The translations under genes were made by a program, and so were the position numbers. 64,000 bases of DNA from Omphalotus guepiniiformis (taxonomy: Eukaryota > Basidiomycota > Agaricomycetes > Agaricales > Omphalotaceae). The stretch spans positions 62,001 to 126,000 of the forward strand of contig JAQOOI010000038.1 in the NCBI GenBank assembly GCA_028554645.1, in the 5' to 3' direction. Of the stretch, positions 43,917-55,599 are shown piece by piece (the first letter of the stretch is position 1; each line of letters starts with the position of its first letter). The notes under the pieces were generated by a model that made no database searches, was not told the origin of the DNA, and worked only from the letters and a program-made list of their open reading frames with translations.

Positions 43917-44676
43917 TGTGACGATGAAATATGAACGAGAAGAAGACGAAAGTAAGGTCGAGAATGCAGGTTGAAGGTCTTAAAGTGGACTGATAACTTG
44001 GACCCACCTTCGGCGACCGTCCTTTATACTTTTCTGACTGAGAACAGAACTCCTGGTCCCTTCGACGAAGTAACATGCCCAACTGATTAAGGCACCCTGA
44101 ACTTAACTAAGGACTAGCCGAGATATGCAGCGGGGACGCTGAACTTCTTTTGGTTTGGGGGAGAGGAGTCCATCTAGGACATAGAATTTTGAAATTTCTA
44201 AAGAATTCATAAAAACGAAACTTAAGTGTTTTAGATTTCAATAAATCAACATCTAAGATTGGTTGAAACGAACAAATAAGTGCCTGAGGCACAGAAGTGA
44301 TAAGTAAGGGCACGAGACTTATAAATAAAGGGGTCTAGTTACTACTTACTACATTCGAGATAGGATTGCTCTAAGTCAAGTCCATACTTACAGCCTCGAC
44401 GAAGGCAATCTTGAAGATATTAAATTAAATTTGAACTTAACAATGAGTCACACATAAAGGAAGAACATGAAAGCTTTTATTTTTGGCACTAAGGCCACGA
44501 TATTTCTATGTACAAGGTACAAGAAATGAAAACAAAGATATTTGGGGCCTCTGTGAAGAGAACCCTTGCTAGATGTAGTAATTTTGGAGCTCTATAAAGA
44601 GACTCCGTGCTGCGCTATAATGAAAGATTATTTTAAGTCCGTGGACTGTTGACTACGCCTCGACGATGACCTGGAC
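43917..44676. other. Spacer between the two antisense genes, with a second polypurine tract
   Basis: This is 760 bp without a gene. It must contain the 5' region of antisense gene 1 and the 3' end of antisense gene 2. TTTGGTTTGGGGGAGA at 44,149-44,164 duplicates the tract before the 3' LTR exactly. Confidence 0.7.
44149..44164 (+). promoter_or_regulatory. Internal copy of the element B polypurine tract
   Basis: It is 16 of 16 bases identical to 47,055-47,070. CGGGGACG also occurs shortly upstream of both copies. Confidence 0.75.
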
Positions 44677-46561
44677 CTACTTCTCCGGAGTATCCTCGAC
44701 CAAGAGCTGTCCCACCCTTTCCTCCTCCAACGGGGAACGATTGGAATCGAGAGTGGTGAAGGTTGGAAGAGAGGACGCGGGAAAGGAAGGACTGGCAGGC
44801 GCTGGCCCACGAGACGAAGACGATGGCATTCGAGTAGGGCCTAGGACCGAAGCCACCATGCGCTCGATCCGGCCTCGGGAATCTGAAGACGAAAAATCGG
44901 AACCTTGTCGAGTCGCCACGGATTGAATCTGAAAGCCTGCGCTAGATTTAGTCAAGACAACGCCTTTGTCCAGAAGGGAGAGGTTCCAGCCCAAGCCTGC
45001 ACCGATCATCTTCAACTCGTCGAGGTTGCCTTTGAACGAGGGGTCGTGTTGCTGAAGAATTTGGAAAATGATGGTAGGGTCGGGGGATGCCTTTCGGAGA
45101 CGGTCCTGGTCCTTGCCAATCGACTCTCGAAGACCGTTAGCACAGTCGACGAGGCTCGAAATGCTGCGAAGCATCTGCTCATAGGAGGCGATCTTTTCCA
45201 CCAGTGAGGAGACCTCGAGAGACAGATCTAGAGAAAGCAATTTAGCTTGAAAATAAAATAAGTAATAGAGGAACTTACTCAACGAGCCCTGACGAGTGTA
45301 GCCAAGCAGAATATTGCGCATCTCGCTCGCTTTGGCCGGGGAAAGTGTCCAGGAACAAGGCTGCCTGCCCTTGTAGCAGGACAGACACTTGTGTGTCGTA
45401 CTGGGGTTCGTCGGAGCGACACATTGGTGAGCGGTGTGGCTAGCGGTACATCGAGTACAAGGAAGATGGCCCACCACCTAAGGGAAAGGGATTAATAAAT
45501 CATAGATGGAAAAGAGAAAAGAGAAGCTTACCGAGTCGAGCGTATACGTCGCTTGCAGAAGCTCCTCCAAATTAAATACCTGGTCGCTCCCAGGAAGAGT
45601 AAAAGTGCCGAGTTCTGAAGTTTGTCCGCTGGGGTGAGACGGAGCATCGTCCACGGCGGGAGGGACCTGAGATGCAGCACTAGGAGACGGTGAGGGCACG
45701 CGTTCGACTTTGGGCTTAGGCCTTGGCTTCGGTTTAGACAGACTCGAGGGTGCGCGAACCTTTTTATCAGAAGGTGTCGCGGCCCGAGTCTTTTTGAACG
45801 AGAACAAGTCGTCGTCGTCGTCGATCTCGGTAATGCGTCGCTTCTTTGAAGTCTGGATAGGCTGAAGAGAAGGGGTAAGAAAACATGTGGATAAAAGATA
45901 AGAGAAACATACTTCGGTCTTAATGGTGACAGATTCATCGTCCGAGACATCGACGAACTCGTCATCAGAGACATCGAGAATAGTATCGTCGCCAAGAGCG
46001 TCGCAGACATCGTCTAGTTCAGTCTTGAAGTCATGAAACTGAAGAATGAAGAACTAAGACCTGGGGAAAGATTTAAAGAGAAAATTTGAACTTACTGATT
46101 CGAGTGCATATTTATCTTGGCGTTCGGTTTTGGAAAGATACCACCCGCATTCAGAGAGGGCGGAGATACGAGATTCGAGCGGATGGGAGAGTCGAAGGAG
46201 AGCAAGCCACACACCACGGACGTGGGGGCAAAACTCGTCGACTTCAAAATTGACATCTTCAAAGAGGGAATCCTGAAAGAATAATGAGAAAATAATAAGA
46301 ATTTAAAAACGGATTACTACTTACCATGATGGGGACCGCGTTTTCAACCGCCTTCACCATCTCGGAAACGGTAGGGGGGTTACGACGAGGTTTATCGAAC
46401 TGTCGACGGTACACGTCGTTAAGAATCGAAATCAGTTGGTTGGCCAGATCGTGTGGAGACGGAGGCTTTGCGCTCTTCTTGCCCGCGCGAGTTTTCTTAG
46501 CCACTGCTGAGGCCGGACCCTTGCCCTTCCCTTTGGAAGCTTTGCCAGTAGTACGCGCCAT
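44677..46561 (-). CDS. Element B antisense gene 2, six exons, 539 residues, Cys/His cluster
   Basis: The ATG at 46,561 opens six exons: 46,561-46,325, 46,272-46,096, 46,038-45,913, 45,861-45,532, 45,477-45,279 and 45,227-44,677. The first four exons are whole numbers of codons (79, 59, 42 and 110) and the last two add 250 including the stop. Every intron has a GT(A)AGT-like donor and an AG acceptor. The protein has a basic Lys/Gly-rich N-terminus (ASKGKGKGPASAVAKKTRAG), a helical segment, acidic repeats (DVSDDEFVDVSDDES), a basic-acidic switch (KKRRITEIDDDDDLFSFKKTR), Ser/Pro-rich linker, a Cys/His cluster CTRCTASHTAHQC then KCLSCYKGRQPCSW (about 45,460-45,340), and a helical C-terminal region. 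No family is recognised. Basic patch followed by an Asp run is shared with antisense gene 1, so the two may be diverged copies. Nuclear location is inferred. Confidence 0.82.
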
Positions 46562-47054
46562 TAGAAGAAAAGGAAAAGAACAAGTATGTATAGAGAAAAA
46601 CAGAAGGCTAGAGCCACTCTGAGTGAAAAATAGAGAGAAAGGAAGAATGGGCGTGAAAAAGTTGAAGTCCGTTTACTTATGGAACGACTCACCTGACCAC
46701 GTTCCCACGGCGCACGGACCAGTGAAAGGCTGAGAGATGCGTGAAAAGAAAGAATAGAGAAGCAAGAAACTGAATAAGAAACGTGAAAGAGGAAAAGAGA
46801 CGGAAAGTCACTTGCCTGAAAAGAACATACGGCAATTGCCGAAGGCAAACAACTGGCCGAGAGTATTTTGGTCGGAGTTTGAAATTTGATGATCGGCATA
46901 GACCGGCAAAAAGCAATGAACAGTGTACCACTGCTTCGGCGAACTCTGAGATGTGTGTGAATAAGTATTATATAATCAACAGGCTGTCTGCGAAGCTTTA
47001 GAATGTATCTTTGGCTGTATGACTGACCGATCACCAGACCGGGGACGGTCTAGA
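46562..47054. other. Region between antisense gene 2 and the polypurine tract
   Basis: This is probably the 5' untranslated and promoter region of antisense gene 2, directed away from the 3' LTR. The 157-codon reverse frame here is CTT-rich and I do not support it as a gene. Confidence 0.45.
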
Positions 47055-47070
47055 TTTGGTTTGGGGGAGA
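47055..47070 (+). promoter_or_regulatory. Element B polypurine tract
   Basis: TTTGGTTTGGGGGAGA directly abuts the 3' LTR, as expected for the plus-strand primer. Confidence 0.85.
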
Positions 47071-48300
47071 TGTTGCGCTGAAAACGCATACACACCTGAA
47101 ATACCTGAAATTAAACGATTTCTACTGTGAATATGATGGGAATAAAGGGCTAGACTATGTCCCATAGTGCTAGCTAAAACATAGAACACGAATAGTTAAA
47201 GGCTCGAAGTGAAAGGACTACGATGTACGAGTATGCATCAAGACCTTATGGCTGATATGCCTCTAGACCTTCGGCGAAGTAACTACCTGCTGCGAGACTG
47301 TACAGTATGGTCAGACCCACCCTGCCTGGCAAAGAGCCCTTCGTCTGGAAGTCGCTATTCAAGTATCTGTGTAATCCACGGGACTTAGGAAGGAAGAAAC
47401 TACACACACACAGGCGTAATAGCCTCATGAGCCTCGATAACGTCGAAAGGACAAAGCTAGAGGTATCGCCGAGCCATCAAAATGGTTTGTTCGAACTTAG
47501 CCGACCTCCTAGAACCTGCAGATTGATGATATACTGGAGATAACGCTTTATGATCGGAAATATATGATCGACGATTCCGTTCCGAGATACTAGATGGTCA
47601 AAGCTATGAAAATGATCAGTCTCGATGACTGTATAATAACTTATTAGTAAAGTAATGACAGAATTGACCTTCGAGCGCTGGATATTGGTATATCTACGAG
47701 GTGCTATGGGGTCTAGATGTTGAAATAGGAGAAAATACGGAAGCCCGACGGGATAAATGACTAGAAACTGCCCTCGACGCCCCTATAAGTACACTGTAAA
47801 ACAGTTACGAAGATGAATAATAACGAAATGCATAGGAGTAGTTCGTTTAGAATGGCTCGAGCGCATGATAAGAAGGGTCTAGATGTACCAAAAACATCAC
47901 TAAAACATAATACTTACACATATATACCCAAGAACTGCACATAATTACCCTCTAGACGTGCCTACTTACCCAACTCAGTCATATTGTTTCTGTTTATATC
48001 CATTTTATACTCGATGTTATCCCTCTGTTCCTTTTAATTACTCCACTCAGTTTTCTATCTATTTATAAAATACTTACAAGCAGTAGAGTACATATACTGT
48101 CATGTATAGGGTCGAGCGCCCCAGGTTACGACTGCCCGCCAAATTGGAGAACTTTACGTATCTTCTAGAGCGTTAAATCGCAGAAGGCCTCTTGATTGTG
48201 AACGTCAGGCCCCGGTTCTTCGAGCTGGTAGAGGCAGACTATTAGGAATTGCAGTGCTTTAATAGAGTGCTAAATATCTGAACATCTGTTGTGTTTGAAC

Positions 48301-48339
<39 letters not shown>

Positions 48340-48575
48340 GTCTGTCTGTCTGTGTCTGTCTGTCTGTGTCTGTCTGTTTGCTGTTTCTGGTACTCGTCGA
48401 AGGGTCTAGACGGTGATCTTACAGTTCAGTTAGTCTTTCCAACAGTCTAGCTCGACTTTAGTCAGTTTTCTGCGTGCGGAATCTTTGCCAACGCCAGACT
48501 ACACTCGCTTTTACAAGGCAACCTTTGAGTTTAGACGAGTTCCTACGTCTTAGAGTGCTCATTTCGCTGCTATTA
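47071..48575 (+). repeat. Element B 3' LTR (uninterrupted, 1,505 bp)
   Basis: It starts TGTTGCGCTG, ends GCTGCTATTA and is followed by the CCGT duplication. It is the reference copy showing that the 5' LTR was interrupted. Confidence 0.92.
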
Positions 48576-48579
48576 CCGT

Positions 48580-51500
48580 TTAACCGCATTCCTCGAGCAG
48601 GGGAAATAGTGGATAAGGAGGAATATCATTACGATTATAGTGCACCAGAGGAAGGAACCAATCTCAAAGAACGAATTCTTGAGAAATATGCACGAATGAT
48701 ACAATTTCGATTGTATACGCGTAAAGATGCGCTAGATAACCAAGCCCAGAAGAATCTCTTGAACGCGATAGCGAAACCTACCCCATATGATGGACAGGAT
48801 AGCATCGTAGTAATTGAGAAATGGCTGAGAAGTTTACTTCGAATATTCGCGATTCAGAATCTTACCGGGCCCGCTCGAAAGCGGGACAACAACCAAGAAT
48901 GGGTCGTTACAATGGAGGACTATCAACGTAGCACCATGATGGCTATGTACCTAACTGGAGCCGCCCTGAAATGGTTCCAGAACGCAGCTGAGAGAGTGCC
49001 TGATACCTTCTGTGAAGGAGTAAACGCAGGAGCTCAGCAATATACGTTTTTGGAGACATTTGCAGCTCTATTCCGACGATTTATTACACCTGTTGCACTG
49101 TTCGAAATGACTACGCTATTTGAACAAGTTAAATACTCCGAGACTGAAGGAGTGCGCCAATTATTCGCGGATCTACAGATGTATGCAGAGACCATGCCTG
49201 CTCCCCCAGCATCGTATTTCTTTAGGGTACATTTGCTTAGTCGAATGCCTAACTGGATGCAGTCACAAATAATGAATAAAGGAATTACCGCGGAACATGA
49301 AACGGTTAACGACATTATGCAAGAGGCTGTACGCGTAGAAGTAGGTCGAAAAGCTAATCGATACTACTCTGCACAGACAGCACTAGCCTTGCATACTCCG
49401 GACATAGACAAAACTACTGCGGGGAAGACGAGAAGTGGTACTTCTCGTACTCCTAAAAAGTTACAGAAAGTCAAGATGGCTCAATATAGCGTGAACGATC
49501 ACGATAAGATTCGTGAGTGATCCCGATCGAGAGAACGGAATAGGGGAAGGGACTCATCTAACAAGGATGGGAAACGTTCATTCCGTTTGTCCCGTAAGGG
49601 AGCGGATGGAGCCTGCTTCATGTGTGGATCAAAGGATCATTGGGCTAATGACCCCAAGTGTCCTAAACGCAAACCAGGAGAACGTCTGGTGCGAATAGTA
49701 GAGGATTCTTCCTCTGAGAAAATTGTAGAAGATCTAAATGCTGCAATTGAAGAGGCTGCGTCATCTGACGAATCTCCAGAAGCTCCTGAACCCCCGAGTG
49801 ATCCGTATGACGGAGAACTATACTCGGAGGAGGAGTATGAAGGAGTGGATGATGACGAAGCATTGGGAATGACGACAGAACATATGTCCGCTATCAAAGA
49901 TAATGTTTTGTCAGACGAAGAGATAGAGCAGGAATTTTTTGATGCCCCCGAGACACTATCAGGAGAGGTACCTACTCTAGTAGAAGTGTCTGATTCCGAT
50001 GTAGAATCCGATAATGAAGAGGACTCGGATGGATACCAATCTTATGAGGCCGGTACGATGGACTTTGAAGAGTATCTTCGAAGTATATCGGAGACAACCC
50101 CTGCGTCGGGACAATATATGTCTACTATGGATGAAATCAAATTCAGACGAGCCCCGAAATTGGGAAAACGCCCTGCTCGAAGGCCAGAAGATAACCGATG
50201 TCTAGCCTGTTGGCTAGATATTAACGGTGTTAAAAGCTTCACGCTATTCGACACGGGTAGTACTGCCAACATTATGTCCGCAGACTTCGCGGCAATATCA
50301 AAAGTGGACCTATTCCAACTGGAAAATCCCGTAATATTGCAGTTGGGTACCAAGGGAAGCAAGGGCCGTATTAATTACGGATGCACTGCTGCTTTCAAAT
50401 TGGGACGAGAACCAGCTGGAGTATCGGGACAAGAATACTTTGATATAGCGAATATCGACTGATATGATATGGTTATTGGCTGCGCGTTCATGAGAAAACA
50501 TAAAATTGCTGTCGACGTAGGACGAGACTCTATTGTAATCAACGGGAAGTTACTCCCCGCGATTCCAGTAGGGGAAGAACAGAAGGAAATTTTCCGCCGA
50601 GCAGCAAAACGAGTAGTGGAGGATTCAGCTGCAGAGGTTAGAATGACTCGAGAATACGAGGCTTTTGAGTTCGACCATGCAGAGTATTCTCAGATGTTTG
50701 GAATGCATGAAAAGAAATCCATCAAAAGACCAGCTCGAGGAGCTGAAGATACAAAACCTTTGCCTACCCCATGACTATATGGTGGACCAAAGTCGAAGGG
50801 TCAACCCTCTAAAAGGTTTCCTTGGAAACCGACTATTCGCAGTGTAAGAGACGTCGAGGGGACTAGTTCAAGAAATCCCTTGAATCGCCATCTTCCTATA
50901 CTACTTGATCCTGATGACGAATTATCCATCGACGACATTGAGGAAGTGGTGGAGAAGCTGATGGCAGGGTCTATAACAGACCCTAGTATCAACAAAGACC
51001 TGCATGAAGTAAAACAGGTTATTGACGAAATGCAGAAGAGTATGTTCCCTGGACAGGATGTGGATGGGGAGCAGGGGTATAGGCCTGCTATTCACGAAGC
51101 TTTCCAGGCAGCTGCGGAGCAATTCCGTGCTAAAGTTGAAACCGCAGGCCCATTAACGGAGAAAGACATTCCTCGTCTCCGAAAACAATGGGAGGAAGCG
51201 TGTAAGGATATTATGAGTGGAGTGCCTGAAGAACCTCCTCCTATGAGGGCGGTAAACCATACAATCCCACTCATAGATCCTGATAAGAAGTATCGATACT
51301 ATCTCCCGAGATGTCCTGAGTCGCTACAAGCTCAATTGCGGGAGAAGATCGACAAGTACCAACGAGCAGGATGGTGGGAACCTAAACCAGTTTCTCAAGC
51401 CATGCCTATGCTTTGTATACACAAGAAGAATGGCAACTTACGAGCTACTTGCGATTGTAGACAACGCAATGATAACACTGTGAAAGACGTTACTCCGTTC

Positions 51501-54398
51501 CCGGATCAAGATATCATTCGTATGCAGACGGCAGCTCACAAAATAAGGTCTAAAATTGACCTGAGCAATGCATATGATCAGATACCTATAGTGCCGGAGG
51601 ACGTCTGGAAGACAGCATTCGCTACCATCTACGGGACATTCCTTAGCCACGTTATGCAACAGGGAGATTGTAATGCCCCGTCGACATTTCAACGTCTTAT
51701 GAACCACATATTTCGTGAATACATAGGCGTATTCATGCATGTATATCTGGATGACATATTCGTGTTCAGCAATTCTATTGAGGAACATGAAGTTCATTTA
51801 TCTCTTGTATTCAACAAACTCCGAGAAGCTCACTTGTTCTTAGAAGCCAATAAGTGCGAACTGTACACGCAAGCTATGACTTGTCTGGGACATCTAATAG
51901 ACGATAAAGGCTTGCATGCGGATTCCGACAAACTCGAGTGCATTCGCAATTGGCGAACGCCTCGAGAGTATCTAGATATCCAGAAATTCTTAGGAATTGT
52001 AAACTACCTTGCGCAATATCTTCCGAATGTCTCGACATACACGGCCCCGTTGTCGGAGATGTCGAGAAATAAACAACTGTTTCATTGGCGACCCCTGCAT
52101 GATGTCTGTCTACAACGAATAAAAGACCTATGTTGTAATACCCCGATTCTGCGGCCCATTTCACATAAAAGTGAAGAGCCTATATGGGTTATCTGTGATG
52201 CTTCAGCTACGGGCGTTGGAGCTTTATACGGACAAGGACCTACCTGGCAAACATGTAGACCAGCAGGTTTCATGTCTAAAAAGTTCACCGACGCTCAACA
52301 CAACTATCGAGTATTTGAGACGGAAACTCTTGCGATACTCGAGGCTCTTCTTAAATGGGAAGACAAGTTAATTGGATATCGTATTCATATAATTACCGAC
52401 CACCGAGCACTGGAATTCTTTAAGACTCAACGCCGGTTGTCAAATCGGCAAATGCGCTGGATGGAATACCTGTCGCGGTTTGACTTTGACATTACTTATG
52501 TCAAAGGTATAACCAATAAAGTGGCAGACTGTTTATCACGCTATTACGAGTCTGACAAACCTGGGGAAACTCATTCGCCGTTGAAATATGTAACGGCCGA
52601 CGTGCGTTTAGACCAGGAAGGAGAAGACTTACCCATGGATCGTATCCATGAACTTAAAGAGTTTCGCGAACGACTTAACGCTATCACACGCGCGCAGAAG
52701 GCTCAAGATTCACGAGAAACGCGAGACGTGATTGCTGCAGAGATGGAGGCTAATAGGGAACACGACACTGTAGAGCCCAACGAACCCCCCGTAGGGTACA
52801 ATCCTACTATATTGGACTCTCGACGCGCTGGACCTGATCTTCGAGCTCAGGTACACGAACAAGACGCAACTTTCTTAGAGGAATTGAAAGATGCCTATCG
52901 AATTGATGTTGACTTTTCAAAAGTATTAGAACACCCAGATGAACACCCTCTTTTTGAAGTGGGTGAAGGATTTATCTGGAAATGTAACCTTACAGGGGAG
53001 CGTGTCTTATGTGTCCCGGTTGCTCCCAAGGGAATACGCTCCTTCCGAGGAGCTATCTTGGAACAGGGACATAATATAGTAGGACACTTCGGAGCTCAAC
53101 GCACCGCCGACTATATTCGACGATGGTACTGGTGGCCTAAAATACATGGAATGTGTGACCGGTTTTGTCGCACTTGTGAAATATGCAACCGGTCGAAGTC
53201 CAACTATACACTCCCTGCTGGAAAGCTTCACTCATTAGAGATTCCTACGCGCCCTTGGGAGTCTATTGGTATGGACTTTATAGGACCTTTTCCCGAAATA
53301 AAGGGGTTCAATTACCTATGGGTAATAATATGTCGCCTAATATCAAGAGTAGTCTTGATCCCGGTGCATACGTCATACACAGCCATAGACCTATCTCACA
53401 TATATGTGAGAGACTACGTACGATTACATGGACTACCTAAGTCTATCGTATGTGATCGCGACCCAAAATTCACTGCTACTTGGTGGCGAGAAGTACATCG
53501 AATTCTGGGAACTAAGCTTGCTATGTCAACGTCGTTTCATCCTGAAACTGATGGGGCGACGGAGCGGGCCAACCGAAATATTAATCAAATATTTCGGGCT
53601 ACCGTCAGCCCTAATCAACGGGACTGGTACGTGAAGTACCCGATAGTGGAATTTGCGATTAATTCAAGTATGAACGCTACTACGGGATTCGCTCCGTTTG
53701 AACTTGACCATGGATACATGCCCGTAATGATGCGGGAAGTAAGGTCAACTGATAAAACACCCCCAGGAGTTCGAGCTTTCGCTATACAAGCGATGCAGAA
53801 CTTATTTGATGCTCATGATGCCATCATAGCCTCTCGCATTCACCAGACACATCAGGCGAATCGAGCGAGAGGACCGGAACTATCGTTAAAGGAAGGTGAC
53901 AAGGTATACTTGTCGACCAAAAACCTCAACCTACCTAAGGGACGCGCGAACAAACTACTGCCTCGGTATGTAGGTCCATATAAAATTATAAAGGCGGTAC
54001 CAGAAACGTCTTCTTACACATTGGATCTACCCGAGGAATTAAAAAAGCGCAGGATTCACCCTACTTTTCACGCTAAACTGCTTCGACCATATGAAGAGAG
54101 TGATCAGTTGTTATTCCCGGATCGATCGAAACCCGAACCTTATGATTTCGGGGCACCGGACAATGCAGAGTTTTTTGTGGACTCTATCGAAGGCCATGAG
54201 TGGACGTCCGATAAGCAAATTAAATTTGCAATCCGCTGGGCACTAGGAGATCTTACCTGGGAACCATTGGAGACGGTACTCCCGTTGAAGGCGCTGGATG
54301 ATTACCTTAAATTAATAGGGGTATCTAAATGGCAAGAATTACCGCGACCAGTATCTACGGCACGGAAGAGCACGCGGAAGCGCGCGTCCAGAAGATAA
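48580..54398 (+). pseudogene. Element A Gag (capsid, zinc knuckle), protease, RT, RNase H, integrase, chromodomain-like; three in-frame TGA
   Basis: A single frame runs from the element B junction to 54,398, interrupted only by TGA at 49,518, 50,460 and 50,772. Capsid-type sequence: WLRSLLRIFAIQNLTG, ALKWFQNAAERVP. A zinc-knuckle-like CFMCGSKDHWANDPKC (about 49,615) has longer spacing than usual after His. Protease: FTLFDTGSTANIMS (about 50,240). RT: LYVYLDD-type HVYLDDIFVFSNS (about 51,740). RNase H: ICDASATGVGALYGQG and IITDHRALEF. Integrase: GHFGAQRTADYIRRWYWWP with CRTCEIC, GMDFIGPFP, VCDRDPKFTATWWRE and HPETDGATERANR. The C-terminal FVDSIEGHEWTSDKQIKFAI and LTWEPLETV resemble a chromodomain, suggesting targeting to methylated histone. 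The TGA codons make it defective unless read through. Confidence 0.88.
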
Positions 54399-54623
54399 GA
54401 TACGTGCGGAAGTTAAAGCGGACTCTAAAATTTGGTATACCCATCATCAATCGATAATCTATCTCTCCCTTTACCTCCACCATCTCGTATCGAGAGGACC
54501 CCTCGAGACGAGAGTAATCCAATACCAAGGCTAATAACTTGGGATAGTTCATTCACGACATAATACTGTATTCAGGGGAAGTCACAGGGAATACCAACTG
54601 GACAAATTACTGAACACAGTACA
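54399..54623. other. Element A spacer between pol and ORF3
   Basis: 225 bp with no gene. It could hold a promoter or initiation region for ORF3. Confidence 0.4.
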
Positions 54624-55132
54624 ATGCCGCCGAAGTGGAACTATAGTGAGGCAACAGGTGCTATTGTGCACGAAGAAGAATGCGTAACCTGTTTAGAGTA
54701 TGCTAAACATTATGTGGTTGTGACCATAGACAAGGAAAGCTTTGCCGAGATCACGAAAGCGAAGAGAGTGAGGGAAGAAGAAATTGCCAAGGGCACGAAA
54801 CTCCAAGAGGCCCAAGCTGAAACTCAGTGGAGAATTCAACTCGCTGAACTTCAGAAGAAGGTACATGAGCTCGAATTGGGGAATCGTGACTTGGAAAAAC
54901 AACTGGATGATGAACGAGACTACGCAGATAATTTGAAGAAGCACGTTAATAAACTTGAGGATCATATCACGGAACTGCGAGCCATCAAGTCCAGTTCCAG
55001 GGAGCGATCTAGACGAGATAATGACAGTGATCGACAAGGCCCTGCCCATAAACGAGGACGGTATGCGGAACCACGCATGCAGTCTCGTTTCGATTCACGA
55101 CCCTCCTCTCGTGGTGGATATCGTTCACCACC
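54624..55132 (+). CDS. Element A third ORF, N-terminal coiled-coil part (interrupted by element D)
   Basis: The ATG at 54,624 (MPPKWNYSEATGAIVHEEEC) opens a frame with CVTCLEYAKHYVV and then a long heptad-rich helix (QLAELQKKVHELELGNRDLE and LKKHVNKLEDHITEL), then a Ser/Arg-rich segment up to element D at 55,133. It joins in frame to 61,402-63,015 after removal of D and one target copy, for about 705 residues in total. A coiled coil suggests oligomerisation or Gag association. An additional sense ORF after pol is not part of the basic Gypsy plan; no homologous family is recognised. Confidence 0.75.
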
Positions 55133-55584
55133 TGTTACGAATGTTTTCTTTTTTCATCTTATCTCATTGTTTGTACATATAGACACTTTTATTATCAGTA
55201 GATAGCATCTTAAGTTATAGATCTAGGGTTATATTAAATACACACGTAGGTAGCATGATGATCGAGATCAAGCATGTAGACCTCAAGGCGATCACGATCA
55301 TTAATGAAACACTTGAGGTGATCGAACTCATGGTAGACACACGGTGGATTAGTCAAGGGTTATAGCCCAGGGTTTAGGGTTTTATTTACGTATATAACAA
55401 GTCCGCTTAGGTAGATATTTCTTTAGCTTCGATCTTGTCAATAACTCCTCGAGTTTAGACTTGTACTTAGCATACTTCCTTGTATCGTCTCTTTTCTCAA
55501 TTCCATTTTCTGCTTTTCTCTTACTCGTGTGAAACTAAGATCATTGTGTTTGGTTATTTGAGTTTATAACTCGAGTCGCTGACA
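55133..55584 (+). repeat. Element D 5' LTR
   Basis: 452 bp. It contains TATATAA at 55,391-55,397, about 30 bp before the inferred RNA start at 55,421-55,424. Confidence 0.92.
55423..55436 (+). promoter_or_regulatory. Predicted 5' end of element D RNA (self-primer sequence)
   Basis: TTAGCTTCGATCTT sits the expected distance after the TATA box and is the exact reverse complement of 55,586-55,599. Confidence 0.8.
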
Positions 55585-55585
55585 T

Positions 55586-55599
55586 AAGATCGAAGCTAA
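55586..55599 (+). promoter_or_regulatory. Element D self-complementary primer-binding site
   Basis: AAGATCGAAGCTAA begins one base after the LTR. All 14 bases pair with 55,423-55,436; there is no TGG start as expected of a tRNA site. Confidence 0.82.

Larger units (their letters stand above)
16275..48575 (+). mobile_element. Element B: Ty3/Gypsy LTR retrotransposon with antisense genes; hosts KDZ element
   Basis: The 5' LTR is 16,275-20,620 (swollen by a 2.85-kb insert) and the 3' LTR is 47,071-48,575 (1,505 bp). Apart from the insert, a TCTG-repeat length change and one substitution (TTTATGAAAT versus TTTATAAAAT), they are identical. CCGT occurs at 16,271-16,274 and 48,576-48,579 as target duplication; removing B and one copy restores A's gag frame. 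The internal order is primer site, gag, protease, RT/RNase H/integrase (split by the KDZ transposon), two antisense spliced genes, polypurine tract. Without inserts the element would be about 15.1 kb. Confidence 0.92.

Noticed and set aside
46561..47034. 157-codon reverse frame upstream of antisense gene 2
   Set aside because: CTT/TCT-rich low complexity and non-conserved appearance; more likely the leader of antisense gene 2.
49518..50774. TGA codons as selenocysteine sites
   Set aside because: The contexts expect Arg, no selenocysteine element was seen, and fungi of this group generally lack the pathway.
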